64,000 nucleotides of DNA from an uncultured Bacteroidota bacterium (GCA_937872515.1 CALMSX010000082.1:186001-250000); one strand, 5' to 3'. Shown: positions 1 through 9,377, counted from the stretch's first letter. Made by a program: numbers and translations. Notes: generated by a model not told the origin, from the sequence alone.

Positions 1-1802
1 AAATAACTGCCAGGAGCATTGTAAGTAACTATGGGATTGGGTAAAATTGAAGAGCTGGGTGAACCTCCTGGAAATTCCCAGTCAAAAATGGTGGCATTTA
101 CAGAAGAAGTATTGGTAAAAGCTACTTCAAAGCTGCCACAGCCGCTGGTCGGATTGGCAGCAAAATTAGCTGTTGGTGCAGTGGCAATTGAAAGTGTTTT
201 ACTGCGGTTATCAAAACCACAAATATCGTCGATGGTAAGTAATACGGTATAAGATCCATCCAAAGTATAAATATGGACAGGATTTTCCTCATTACTGGTG
301 TTGCCATCTCCAAAATCCCAGGTATAATTGGCATTTGGGCCAGCCTGGCTGGTGTTGGTAAATGTTACCTCATTGCCATTGATATCGTAAGTGAAGTTTG
401 CATCCGGCACCGGGAAAATAACAATTTCATCAATTATTTCCAGTGTATTGGAAAAAGGACCATTGGATACAGTCAAGGTCACGCTAAATGTACCCGGGTT
501 ATTATAGGTGATGGTTGGGTTTTGTTGTGAAGAGGTGGAAGGTGTGCCGCCCTCAAATTCCCATTCGTAAGATGTGATTGTACCTGTAGATTGATTGGTA
601 AATTGTACGGTCCCGGGAGCGCATTCAGTAGTAACATTGAATGAAAAATTGGCTTGAGGTGCTACAACAGACGGACAAAAATCAAGACAATTGACGGAGT
701 TGTAAAAATTCTGCATATCTGTTTTTGATACTGCCGACCACGTTGTGGTGTTTTGAACAGAAGGTGCCATTATGTGCGGACTGCCTGATGCATCGTGGCT
801 GGCATCAAAATTGTGGCCAAATTCGTGGGCAACCATTACTCTTTTCAAATTGGCATTTGAAGAAAAATCCTGTAAGGCATTGTACTGGATGGGTGTACAT
901 AAAGCGCCTACCCAGGCAATTCCTATGGTTGATCCGTTAAAGTCGCGATCTGTCCAAATAGACCCAATATCATGGTTAAAGGCAAATCCACCGGGAGCCC
1001 AATCTGTGAAACTATTCAACACATTTTCAGCCACCGTTGAATTGGTCCAAGGGTCGCAGGTACTGCAGGTAGATACAAATTGTTCTACAATCACAAACTG
1101 GATTTCATCAGCGAATTCATCATCATAGTTGGTTTGTACGTTATTGAGTACACCAATTGCATGGTTTTGAACTCCATTAGAGGTACCATAGGCCTGAAAC
1201 ATAAGGAAGTCATTGGCAATGGCATATTCCACCTCAAAACAAAGACCTGCACGATTTGCCTGTTCTGATCCATGGTCGTGTTCATGTCCTATTTTTTCAG
1301 GAGAATCGGTAGCACATGTATGCTCTTCATCATCCAGAATGTCTGCTGCAGTATAGATAATAAACTGGTCAGTAGATGGAGTGCGTGTTTGGTGATAAAG
1401 GGGTTCTATAAAGTAGGTGGTACCATCTGCTTCCACATAGCCGTAGATAAAATTATCTGCAAATGTCAAACTGGCCCTTCCGCCCTGTCGGGTATATCCA
1501 TTAAGGGCTAGCACGGAGGGGGCTCTTTCTTGCAAAATGCCGTTGGCGGTGGCGATACGGGCAGAATAGTTAGCAGAAATAATCTCAGAATCAAAAAGGG
1601 TTAGGTCCCAATTGTTTAAAGTAATTTTTTTCTGCTCCGACCTTTGTGCAGAAATACTACTGTAAAGTTGTGCAGATGGAAGATTGAGGATCTCAAATTT
1701 CCTGAATTTTTGATCGATGGGTTTGAATGAAGATGACTGACCCATTAGACCCTGGAATCCTATCCAGACAAATAAAATGTAAAGTAGTTTGTGTAAATAC
1801 AT
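1..1802 (-). CDS. Secreted metzincin metalloprotease with PKD repeats (partial, C-terminus beyond left edge)
   Basis: The reading frame is open from an ATG at 1802 to the left edge, giving at least 600 residues. It starts with a signal peptide (residues 1-22, ending near LMGQ), followed by a pro-region and an adamalysin-like protease domain. The zinc site HEFGHNFDASHD (residues 326-337, nt 827-792) is the long metzincin form with a terminal His-Asp pair, and an HIMAPS stretch shortly after fits the Met-turn. From about residue 385 come at least three PKD-type modules (the second has YTWDFGDGN; the first and third have the EFxGGxPS variant). The missing end probably carries more PKD modules and a sorting domain, but that is not visible. 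It likely digests extracellular protein. Family assignment is firm; the substrate is unknown. Confidence 0.88.
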   Translation of the reverse strand, partial: MYLHKLLYILFVWIGFQGLMGQSSSFKPIDQKFRKFEILNLPSAQLYSSISAQRSEQKKITLNNWDLTLFDSEIISANYSARIATANGILQERAPSVLALNGYTRQGGRASLTFADNFIYGYVEADGTTYFIEPLYHQTRTPSTDQFIIYTAADILDDEEHTCATDSPEKIGHEHDHGSEQANRAGLCFEVEYAIANDFLMFQAYGTSNGVQNHAIGVLNNVQTNYDDEFADEIQFVIVEQFVSTCSTCDPWTNSTVAENVLNSFTDWAPGGFAFNHDIGSIWTDRDFNGSTIGIAWVGALCTPIQYNALQDFSSNANLKRVMVAHEFGHNFDASHDASGSPHIMAPSVQNTTTWSAVSKTDMQNFYNSVNCLDFCPSVVAPQANFSFNVTTECAPGTVQFTNQSTGTITSYEWEFEGGTPSTSSQQNPTITYNNPGTFSVTLTVSNGPFSNTLEIIDEIVIFPVPDANFTYDINGNEVTFTNTSQAGPNANYTWDFGDGNTSNEENPVHIYTLDGSYTVLLTIDDICGFDNRSKTLSIATAPTANFAANPTSGCGSFEVAFTNTSSVNATIFDWEFPGGSPSSSILPNPIVTYNAPGSY

Positions 1803-1825
1803 TTTCAATATTTCTTTAAATGTTG

Positions 1826-1833
1826 CAAAAGTA
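1826..1833 (-). promoter_or_regulatory. Possible -7 box for the metzincin gene
   Basis: On the minus strand this reads TACTTTTG, matching the Bacteroidota -7 consensus TAnnTTTG, 23 nt before the start codon. I find no TTG at the usual distance upstream, so support is partial. Confidence 0.35.
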
Positions 1834-1988
1834 AAATTTATTTTAGTTGCTAGGTTGAGGAAGAAAGCCGAAAAAAGGTTTTTTTTGCTGATACAGTCAT
1901 ATAATTGTCCGCTTCGGTCTCCTTTTTTAATAAACCTTTGATTTAACGTAAAAAAATCAAAAACCCCTCCTTTCCTGTTGTGTTTGAA

Positions 1989-2018
1989 TTGTTATCACAT
2001 TTAATTATTTTATATTTG
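1989..2018 (+). promoter_or_regulatory. Bacteroidota-type promoter for the 711-residue protein
   Basis: TTG at 1989-1991 and TATATTTG at 2011-2018 are separated by 19 nt, the canonical spacing for the primary sigma factor of this phylum. A transcript starting about 6 nt after the -7 box would have a leader of only about 8 nt before the ATG at 2032. Confidence 0.55.
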
Positions 2019-2031
2019 TAAAAAAAATACA

Positions 2032-4167
2032 ATGTCGCCAGTCATTTTGGACAACCTAAACGTTTTTAGAACGGAGGAGCAAGAGCCCTGTACCCAGGAC
2101 AATCCAAAAAAAATGAACCCCAACGAATTAACCCATTACTTTCGTGACGCCCTTCAATTTTCTACCTCAGGAGGTTCGGTAGAGGTTAAAATTTCTTCCG
2201 CACTCCTCAATCAGCTGGCCTGGCATCCTTATCTTTCAACACTGTTTTTTCATTTTAATCTGATAGAGAATCCATTTTTGTTAAACAATACGGAATTGGA
2301 CGAATTCTATAATGCCGGAAAGGAGGAAAATAAGCAAGAATTTTATTTGGCCCAGCGCCGCTTTCAAGACGGCATCCTTCAATTGAATGGTCCTAGTCCT
2401 ATGGGCTTGAGTATCCGAGAACACGCCTTACATTTAGTAGCAAACGGTTTAAAAAAAGATAAAAACTTCATTAATCAGTGTTTGCTTAATCCAGGTCCCG
2501 ATGCTTTGGTAAAGCTAAAAAACACAATCAGAAAAGCTGCTGAGTTAAAGCCTGCCACCGTTGCAGATGATACCATTTTTAACCAATTACAAGAGTATCA
2601 TTTGTTGATTTTTACGGATAAGGCGAATCTTTTGGAAGAAGTAGTTTTATCACTGGGTAAAATAAAGGATGAGTTAAAAGAAATCCTTGAAAAAATTGCG
2701 GTGGAAAAAAGGGAGAATTTTATGCAGCAAGGAAAGTTAGCATATCTCCAGTTTCTTTCTATCCTGGGTCAATGGGAAGAGGTCAAAGGGTTGCCTGAAT
2801 CTGCATGGATTGGAGGTAATTTGAAGTCCAAAACCCAACTTTTACCTGAAATCAAGGGGTTTTTACAAGAAATAACCCGGTTTTCTTCCCATTTTACCCC
2901 TATTCTGGGTGGGTGGTGCTCATTTACTGAAATTAAGTCGAAACAAGATGTAGAATGCTATCTAGGGCGTATTAAAGAGCAGCTGATGGATTTATCATTG
3001 ATTTGCCATCAAAGTGCCGATGATTATATAAAGAGGATCAACGCAGGCAACACATCTGACCTTAATTTAAAGTTATGGGCGGAGGAAGTTGAAAAAATTA
3101 TTCTTGACATCAATTCAAAAAAGGTCCTTAAAAAGAACCTGGAAACCAATACCCGCAACTTTTATCAGTTTTTTTTAACCTTAGACCTTAGCCATCAGAA
3201 ACTACATCGAGCTTTGGTATTTAGTAAGACTTATCCGGATATTATGGCCTGGAAGGCTTTTTCAGAAACCCTTGACGCTCAATCGCTGCAAGTGATTGAT
3301 GCCCTTAAAAATTTACCGGCAGCACAATGGGTTGAATATTATAATCAGGCAGCACACCAATTGTTTTTTGAAAGTTGGCTTAATCCGGCTTTGATTGACG
3401 ATAATGAAGTGATTAAAAATGCTGGAAATAGCCAAATGACTAAGTGGATCTTAGTAGCACAAGCTGATATTAAAAAATTAAAAGGTCAAGGTAGTGAATA
3501 CGAAAAGGAAAATACATCGGTCTTCAGCAAGGTAGGCAAGTGGTTTAATTTTTCGAAGTCAGCAGAAGATAAGGAGAAGGCCAACCCAGGAATTGGTCAG
3601 TTTATTGTCACGCTTTCAGAAAATATGGGGAATGAAATAAATTTTAAATTGCAGGCAGAAGATGGTTCCTCATCCAATTGGTTTGTTGAAGTTGAAGTCA
3701 TCAAAGGACTTTCAGCACTTATTAAGATAGATAAAAAGATTGATGATTATGCCATAACGGATCGATTTTCTGTTGCTAAAACCTTTGCTGACGTGATATT
3801 GGACTTAAATTGTGAGATTCGGGTTTTTCAATTAAAGTCGGCCAATATTTTATGTTTATTACCTACGGCTTTGAGCAATACCTTACTAAGAGAGTTAGAC
3901 GATTTGGGAATAAAAGAATTTCAAGGGAGAACTTCCAAACAAGATGCCCTGATTGAAAGCATTATTGAAACAAGGAGAAAACAAATCCTTCTATTGTTCA
4001 ATGGGTTGCCAGTGGATCAGTTTTCCAATAGTTTTGAGCATCAATATTTGCTCTTAGAAAAAATCCAAAAGCTTGGATTTATTACGCACAGTGTGTGGGC
4101 TTCAGACATCATAGCAAAAGGTGGAGGCCCTTGTTTTGAAGAATTGAGAAAAGTGCTGATCAACTGA
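2032..4167 (+). CDS. Hypothetical 711-residue cytoplasmic protein
   Basis: I do not recognise this protein. It has no signal peptide, no membrane segment and no familiar catalytic motif. It is rich in Lys, Glu and Leu with long predicted helical stretches, for example around residues 195-245 and 330-400, which suggests a helical scaffold or regulatory protein. A Ser/Lys/Glu-rich stretch near residues 485-525 looks like a linker before a compact C-terminal part. The ATG at 2032 follows a good promoter closely; an in-frame ATG at 2113 (MNPNELTHYF) is a plausible alternative start. It stands alone and converges with tamL. The ORF length and codon use support a real gene, but the function is unknown. 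Confidence 0.75.
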   Translation: MSPVILDNLNVFRTEEQEPCTQDNPKKMNPNELTHYFRDALQFSTSGGSVEVKISSALLNQLAWHPYLSTLFFHFNLIENPFLLNNTELDEFYNAGKEENKQEFYLAQRRFQDGILQLNGPSPMGLSIREHALHLVANGLKKDKNFINQCLLNPGPDALVKLKNTIRKAAELKPATVADDTIFNQLQEYHLLIFTDKANLLEEVVLSLGKIKDELKEILEKIAVEKRENFMQQGKLAYLQFLSILGQWEEVKGLPESAWIGGNLKSKTQLLPEIKGFLQEITRFSSHFTPILGGWCSFTEIKSKQDVECYLGRIKEQLMDLSLICHQSADDYIKRINAGNTSDLNLKLWAEEVEKIILDINSKKVLKKNLETNTRNFYQFFLTLDLSHQKLHRALVFSKTYPDIMAWKAFSETLDAQSLQVIDALKNLPAAQWVEYYNQAAHQLFFESWLNPALIDDNEVIKNAGNSQMTKWILVAQADIKKLKGQGSEYEKENTSVFSKVGKWFNFSKSAEDKEKANPGIGQFIVTLSENMGNEINFKLQAEDGSSSNWFVEVEVIKGLSALIKIDKKIDDYAITDRFSVAKTFADVILDLNCEIRVFQLKSANILCLLPTALSNTLLRELDDLGIKEFQGRTSKQDALIESIIETRRKQILLLFNGLPVDQFSNSFEHQYLLLEKIQKLGFITHSVWASDIIAKGGGPCFEELRKVLIN

Positions 4168-4179
4168 AGTTAAGCCTGA

Positions 4180-6546
4180 TCAGAAAGGATAATTAACAGC
4201 AACCTGGATATTTCCAAGGTTTTGTTCTTTTACCCGATTGAGAGAATACCAATGTGATTTGCCCGTAATGAAAGGATCTCTCATCCTGTATCCAAAGTCG
4301 AATCGGATGTTAAAGTAGTTAAAATCCCATCTCATTCCCCAACCTGCAGCAACGGCAACCTGATTTAGGAAGTCGGGACCAAAATTTCCATTTTCATCTT
4401 CAAAACCGGTTAGTGCCCATACGTTTCCGGCATCAACAAAAACGGCTCCCTGAAGAATCCACCAAATATTAAATCGATATTCTAAGTTTGCCTCAATCTT
4501 TAAATCCCCCTGTGAGTATGGCAGTACATTGCCTAAGGTGGGGTTAAAAAAAGCTCCTGGTCCTAAGACCCTGGGGCCCCAAGCCCTCAAACTGTTGGGT
4601 CCTCCCACATTAAATTGTTTGATAAATGGTGCTGCCTGATTTTTAACCAAGGGGGCTATGATTCCAAAATTGAGTCTCCCCACCAGAGATCGTTTTCCTG
4701 AGAAGGATTTAGTGATTCTTCCATCCAACTCAAGCCTTCCGAACTTCGAAAACTCGTAGCCCCCTAAACTCCATTGTTGGTCTTTACCTGAAATTGAATT
4801 AGAGATGCCATTTAGAATAAATGCCTCAAGACCTGAAAATTCAATGTTGGTAAACAAGGCACCCGACCATCCTTTTTCATTGCGTGGAAAATTAAATGTA
4901 TAATTGAGGTTTCTGAAAAATAAGCCGGTAAAAAAGTTATCCTCAAAATTGCGTTTGATAAAAGGATTCTTAATCGTTATCGAGTCAAATAAGCTTTTTA
5001 TTGTATAGTTGTTGAAGGTAATTCCAATTTGATCTATTATGATGGACCTCGAAATTCGATCCGTAAATCGATAACCCAGTGATGCATTTACGGTCGTAAT
5101 AGAATACAAATCTCTGAGGTTTACTAAATTAAAACCTAAATTCAGGTTGGTTACCGCATCTTTTACAAAATTTCCATAAAGTTTATCGGATGCCAGATAA
5201 ACTTTATTGAGTGCTTTGACCGCTTTTAAAGGATCTTTGAACGTGGGAAATTGCAAATCATTGTTAAAGTTGACATTAAAAGCCCTGAAACGATTGGCAC
5301 TTTGGCTGAGGTCAATCTGTGTGCTAATCCCTCCAGATATGCTATACCTTTCACTGCCTCCCAGCAAATTTCTATTGGTGAGTTGGGTGGATACTCCAAA
5401 ACCCAAAAGTCGCTGGGTTTCACTTCCAGATCCTGCAAGGGTGCTGTTAAACACATCCAGTCCATTGTCCATTGTCCACTTGTTAATGTAGGGCGTCAAC
5501 TGAATATTGTAGTCGATAAGCAAACTGTCCTGCTGGTTTTTGGAAGGGATGATTTCTGCAAATCGATAAGCACCGAGATTGGCCAGCTTGTTGTAGGTGT
5601 AAATTCTGTCATCCCGTCTGGTAAGTCCTCCTGGTTCAAAGGAAATACTATTTGAAATGACCTTAGGCGAGACCATGAAATAGGATTGTTCAGATTTATA
5701 AAGCACTGAATCTATGCGTTGTGTCAGCATATCTGAAGTATCCTGTTTGTGGTAATGATCTGTATAAACGGCTATGTTGCCATTCCTGTAAACCGGATGT
5801 TTGGTTTTACCATCCGGCAAAAGAATGTCCATAATTACGTCTACACTAAAATTACCGGAAGTGCTGTCGCCCTTTACTGAAATATAGTTGGCTGCAAAAT
5901 CGGCATAGCCCTGGTTTTGGAGGTAGTTGACGATGCGGGCCTTTTCGAGTTCAAACCGATCGGCATCCAGTCCTTCACCCGGGGTTAACAAGCTTTGAGA
6001 GGCTACGCTGACAACGTGCCTGAGCAAAGTTGTGTCCTTGCTGAAATACGTGAGCGATCCCAGCTTATATCTCCTGCCTGTTACAATGTTGTAGGTAATC
6101 TTAGCCTTGTGTTTACCGTTATTTATTTCATGGCTGGCTGTAGCATCGTAAAATCCTTTTTTATATCGAAGATACTGTTCCATAGCCTTCGCGGATTCAA
6201 TGGTCTTGAGACTATCGTGGATGCTGGGTTTTTCTCCAAAACGACTTCTGATCCAATTATTTACCTTTGAAGAATCGCCTGGTTCAGAGGTTTTATAAAA
6301 AATATATTCACGGGGAATAAAAAGAATTTTTCCATTTTTTTGTTGCCTCACAAAATAGTTCAATTCGGTTTTGAGAGCAGATTTATTTACCTTTTCCGCT
6401 GTATCGTCAATTTTGATGTTCACTTCTTTAATGAGAAATTCATCCTCATTTAAAAATTTTGTACTGCGACAGGAATTCATGAACAGCGAAATGAGCAGCA
6501 CTATGCAGATAAAAGAAAGCCGGTATTGGAATAATAATGAATTCAT
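4180..6546 (-). CDS. tamL: TamL-like BamA/TamA-family outer-membrane lipoprotein
   Basis: This 788-residue protein has a lipoprotein signal (LFMNSC, lipid Cys at residue 26), then a POTRA-like periplasmic region (residues ~40-330) and a C-terminal Omp85 beta-barrel of about 400 residues. The barrel includes NVGGPNSLRAWGPR, which matches the Omp85 lid-loop region (variant of the VRGY/F motif), and ends with aromatic VNYPF, typical of outer-membrane barrels. TamL is the lipidated Bacteroidota relative of TamA, which works with the inner-membrane-anchored TamB in outer-membrane assembly. No tamB gene is found next to it here. It is divergent from a TrmH-family methyltransferase gene with only 16 nt between the start codons. 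Omp85 membership is secure; the TamL assignment rests on the lipobox and architecture. Confidence 0.85.
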   Translation of the reverse strand: MNSLLFQYRLSFICIVLLISLFMNSCRSTKFLNEDEFLIKEVNIKIDDTAEKVNKSALKTELNYFVRQQKNGKILFIPREYIFYKTSEPGDSSKVNNWIRSRFGEKPSIHDSLKTIESAKAMEQYLRYKKGFYDATASHEINNGKHKAKITYNIVTGRRYKLGSLTYFSKDTTLLRHVVSVASQSLLTPGEGLDADRFELEKARIVNYLQNQGYADFAANYISVKGDSTSGNFSVDVIMDILLPDGKTKHPVYRNGNIAVYTDHYHKQDTSDMLTQRIDSVLYKSEQSYFMVSPKVISNSISFEPGGLTRRDDRIYTYNKLANLGAYRFAEIIPSKNQQDSLLIDYNIQLTPYINKWTMDNGLDVFNSTLAGSGSETQRLLGFGVSTQLTNRNLLGGSERYSISGGISTQIDLSQSANRFRAFNVNFNNDLQFPTFKDPLKAVKALNKVYLASDKLYGNFVKDAVTNLNLGFNLVNLRDLYSITTVNASLGYRFTDRISRSIIIDQIGITFNNYTIKSLFDSITIKNPFIKRNFEDNFFTGLFFRNLNYTFNFPRNEKGWSGALFTNIEFSGLEAFILNGISNSISGKDQQWSLGGYEFSKFGRLELDGRITKSFSGKRSLVGRLNFGIIAPLVKNQAAPFIKQFNVGGPNSLRAWGPRVLGPGAFFNPTLGNVLPYSQGDLKIEANLEYRFNIWWILQGAVFVDAGNVWALTGFEDENGNFGPDFLNQVAVAAGWGMRWDFNYFNIRFDFGYRMRDPFITGKSHWYSLNRVKEQNLGNIQVAVNYPF

Positions 6547-6550
6547 GTTT

Positions 6551-6558
6551 TAGCTTTG
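6551..6558 (+). promoter_or_regulatory. Possible -7 box for the TrmH-family gene
   Basis: TAGCTTTG matches TAnnTTTG and ends 4 nt before the ATG at 6563; the nearest TTG (6526-6528) is 22 nt upstream, slightly too far. If used, the transcript would be essentially leaderless. Confidence 0.35.
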
Positions 6559-6562
6559 CCCT

Positions 6563-7342
6563 ATGAACCTTTCAAACAATCATACGAAGTACATTCGTTC
6601 TTTGGGCATGTCGAAATTCAGACAAAAATATGAAAATTTTGTGGCTGAAGGCGATAAAACATGTGTTGAACTACTTAATTCTGACTTTTCCATAGAATGT
6701 GTGGTTGCTATGCCGTCCTGGCTTGAAAATAACGGTCATGCATTAAAAAACCCAACCTATCCGGTTTATACGGCAAATCAGGAGCAGATGGATCAGATTT
6801 CTTCATTACAGCATCCTTCAGAGGTAGTAGTGGTAGCCAAACAAAAATGGGGTACACTATCCAATATTTTGGCACTCTCCAAGCCTGTGTATTTTTTAGA
6901 TGGTGTTCAGGATCCAGGCAATGTGGGTACCATAATCAGAATTGCTGATTGGTTTGGCTTTGGTGGGGTTTTGTTGGGTCCCGGTACAGCAGATGGCTAC
7001 CATCCCAAGGTGGTACAGGCCACTATGGGCAGTGTTGCCGGAATACCAATGGTCAAAACAGATCGCCAGACGCTTATGGCCCAGATCGAAACGCATCAAA
7101 TCTGCCTATTAGACATGGGGGGTGACGTACTTTCACTTAAAACAAAGTTGCCTTTTCAGGTCTATGTGTTAGGGGCAGAAGGAAAAGGCATAGATGCTGC
7201 CTGGAAGCAGACAAACCCTGAGCTGGCTTGTCTTAGCATTGGTGGCAGCGGCTTAAAAGTAGCCGAGTCATTGAATGTTGGTGTTGCAGCAGGTATTGTT
7301 GGACATCACGTTTTCAATTATAACCTAGAATTGTCAAAATAA
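6563..7342 (+). CDS. SpoU/TrmH-family RNA 2'-O-methyltransferase
   Basis: The 259-residue protein has an N-terminal substrate-binding part with the family hallmark KYENFVAEG (residues 22-30) and a C-terminal SPOUT knot. Motif 1 is DPGNVGTIIR (near residue 119), motif 2 is VLGAEGKGI and motif 3 is the segment around SGLKVAESLNVGVA. These bind S-adenosylmethionine and methylate a ribose 2'-OH in rRNA or tRNA. The exact target nucleotide cannot be read from the sequence. The start at 6563 keeps the usual lead into the first helix. It is divergent from tamL and is followed closely by the M1 peptidase gene. Confidence 0.9.
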   Translation: MNLSNNHTKYIRSLGMSKFRQKYENFVAEGDKTCVELLNSDFSIECVVAMPSWLENNGHALKNPTYPVYTANQEQMDQISSLQHPSEVVVVAKQKWGTLSNILALSKPVYFLDGVQDPGNVGTIIRIADWFGFGGVLLGPGTADGYHPKVVQATMGSVAGIPMVKTDRQTLMAQIETHQICLLDMGGDVLSLKTKLPFQVYVLGAEGKGIDAAWKQTNPELACLSIGGSGLKVAESLNVGVAAGIVGHHVFNYNLELSK

Positions 7343-7344
7343 GA

Positions 7345-7352
7345 TATTTTTG
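7345..7352 (+). promoter_or_regulatory. Possible -7 box for the M1 peptidase gene
   Basis: TATTTTTG fits TAnnTTTG just after the stop codon of the methyltransferase gene. No TTG is present at the ideal distance, so the gene may also be read through from upstream. Confidence 0.35.
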
Positions 7353-7370
7353 CAAAAACAAATGTTGTTT

Positions 7371-9224
7371 ATGTTCAAACATTACTTTTCTCAATTATTG
7401 CTGGTGGGATGTAGCTTTTCAATTTTTGGCCAATCTTATTGGCAACAAGAAGCAAATTATTTTATGGATGTAAATCTGGATTCAGGACGTCACCACTTGA
7501 AAGGCAAACAAACCATTGAGTACTCCAACAATTCACCAGATACACTCACCAAGCTGTTTTATCACTTGTATTTTAATGCTTTCCAACCCAATAGTGAAAT
7601 GGATTTGCGGTCCAGGACTTTACCGGATCCTGACAGAAGGGTAGGAGATCGCATTTCAAAACTCAGCAGCGAGGAGATAGGATACCAGCGAGTTAAATCG
7701 CTGACTATGAATGGAAAAAGACTGGTATATCAGGAAGAGGGTACCATATTGGAAGTGTTTTTGAAACAACCCATTTTACCTGGCCAAAAAGTAAAACTGG
7801 AGATGGAATTTGAGTCTCAGATTCCAGTTCAGATCAGGAGATCAGGGCGCAATAATAAGGAGGGCATTGATTATTCAATGGCACAATGGTATCCCAAATT
7901 ATGTGAATACGATGAAATGGGCTGGCATCCCAATCCTTACATTGCAAGGGAATTTTATGGTGTTTGGGGAAATTTTGATGTTAAATTGACCATGGACAGT
8001 AAATTCATTGTGGCTGCAACCGGTGTTTTGCAAAATGCAGCAGAAATCGGATATGGATATGCTGACGTGGAGATAAAAAACCGACCTAAAAAACACACCT
8101 GGCATTTTAAGGCTGAGAAGGTTCACGACTTTATGTGGGCAGCGGACCCTGATTACAAACACACCCAAATCAAAGCATACGATGGAACAGTTTTACATTT
8201 TTTCTACCAGGAAAACGAAAAGACCAAAGATGCTTGGGAAAGATTGCCAAAAATAGCAGATGAAGCATTAAAATGGATGAACGAGCGGTATGGAAAATAT
8301 CCTTATCCCGTATATTCATTTGTTCAGGGAGGTGATGGAGGTATGGAATATCCAATGGCTACACTTGTAACAGGAGAAAGATCTCTGATGAGCCTGGTAG
8401 GAGTTTGTATACATGAATGGATGCATTCCTGGTATCAAATGGTTTTGGCTACAAATGAAGCCCTTTACCCCTGGATGGATGAAGGATTTACATCATTTGG
8501 TGCAAGTGAGACCATGGATCACCTAATAGCCATGGGGATGTTAAAAGGAAAACATGATGAGAATCCACTTGATGAAACAATTACAGGGTATTCTAACTTT
8601 GCACTTTCAGGTTCTGCTGAGGCTCTTAGCACCCATGCAGATCATTATATGACCAATACTGCCTATTCAGTAGGTTCCTATACCAAAGGTCAGTTGTGTT
8701 TAGTACAATTGGAATACATCATGGGAAAGGAAAAGTTTGGCAAGGCTTTAAAAAAATACTATGAAAAATGGAAATTTAAGCATCCGGATGCATCCGATTT
8801 TTTCCGTCTAATGGAAAATGAATCTGGTATGGTTCTGGATTGGTTTGCCCAATACTGGGTGAATACTACCCATGTAACTGACTATGCCATTGATACCGTT
8901 TATGAAGATCAATTGTATGTAAAAAGGGTGGGCGAAATGCCTATGCCTCTTGACATTGTTGTAACATTAAACAATGGAAAAAAAGAGCTCTATTACATTC
9001 CTTTAGTACTGATGAGAGGAGAAAAGGAACCAGAAGAAACTTATTCAGATTACACAAAGCTGGCGGATTGGCCCTGGGCACAAACTGTTTACAAAGTTCA
9101 ACTCAATCAACCGATTTCAAAAATAGCAAAAATTGAAATCGATCCCTCTAATAGAATGATTGATGTGATGCCTGATAACAACGTTTGGCCTCCAAATATT
9201 AAAGAAGATATTGACAAAAAATAA
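7371..9224 (+). CDS. M1 family zinc metallopeptidase, exported
   Basis: The gene encodes an aminopeptidase-like protein of about 618 residues with an N-terminal signal peptide ending near SIFGQ. The zinc site is HEWMHSW (nt 8412-8432) with the third ligand Glu in MDEGF 18 residues later, the gluzincin pattern. The preceding GGMEYP is the exopeptidase GxMEN-like loop, with Tyr instead of Asn, as in several Bacteroidota M1 enzymes. It probably trims N-terminal residues from peptides in the periplasm. The start at 7371 places the hydrophobic segment directly after the positive residue; an ATG at 7362 is equally possible, while a TTG at 7350 overlaps the putative promoter. Confidence 0.9.
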   Translation: MFKHYFSQLLLVGCSFSIFGQSYWQQEANYFMDVNLDSGRHHLKGKQTIEYSNNSPDTLTKLFYHLYFNAFQPNSEMDLRSRTLPDPDRRVGDRISKLSSEEIGYQRVKSLTMNGKRLVYQEEGTILEVFLKQPILPGQKVKLEMEFESQIPVQIRRSGRNNKEGIDYSMAQWYPKLCEYDEMGWHPNPYIAREFYGVWGNFDVKLTMDSKFIVAATGVLQNAAEIGYGYADVEIKNRPKKHTWHFKAEKVHDFMWAADPDYKHTQIKAYDGTVLHFFYQENEKTKDAWERLPKIADEALKWMNERYGKYPYPVYSFVQGGDGGMEYPMATLVTGERSLMSLVGVCIHEWMHSWYQMVLATNEALYPWMDEGFTSFGASETMDHLIAMGMLKGKHDENPLDETITGYSNFALSGSAEALSTHADHYMTNTAYSVGSYTKGQLCLVQLEYIMGKEKFGKALKKYYEKWKFKHPDASDFFRLMENESGMVLDWFAQYWVNTTHVTDYAIDTVYEDQLYVKRVGEMPMPLDIVVTLNNGKKELYYIPLVLMRGEKEPEETYSDYTKLADWPWAQTVYKVQLNQPISKIAKIEIDPSNRMIDVMPDNNVWPPNIKEDIDKK

Positions 9225-9230
9225 AAAGAA

Positions 9231-9261
9231 TTTGGAAAGTTGAAATAAAATTGTACATTTG
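9231..9261 (+). promoter_or_regulatory. Consensus Bacteroidota promoter for the initiator tRNA
   Basis: TTTG (9231-9234), a 19-nt spacer and TACATTTG (9254-9261) form a complete match to the phylum consensus. The mature tRNA begins 13 nt after the -7 box, leaving a very short 5' leader. Confidence 0.8.
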
Positions 9262-9273
9262 CACTCCCAATAT

Positions 9274-9346
<73 letters not shown>

Positions 9347-9348
9347 CT

Positions 9349-9376
9349 AAAAAACCGGCTTGACCGGTTTTTTTTA
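9349..9376 (+). terminator. Intrinsic terminator of the tRNA gene
   Basis: The arms AAACCGG and CCGGTTT flank the loop CTTGA and are followed by a run of T (9368-9375). The stem extends through A:T pairs. Because the A-run lies on the other side, it may also stop transcription of the convergent oxidoreductase gene. Confidence 0.85.
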
Positions 9377-9377
9377 T

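Noticed and set aside
772..1285. Plus- and minus-strand ORFs inside the metzincin gene
   Set aside because: They lie in other frames of a gene with a long open frame, clear zinc site and PKD modules, and show no coherent domain of their own.
5207..5655. Antisense ORFs within tamL
   Set aside because: These are mirror frames of a well-conserved Omp85 gene and have no start context or family match.
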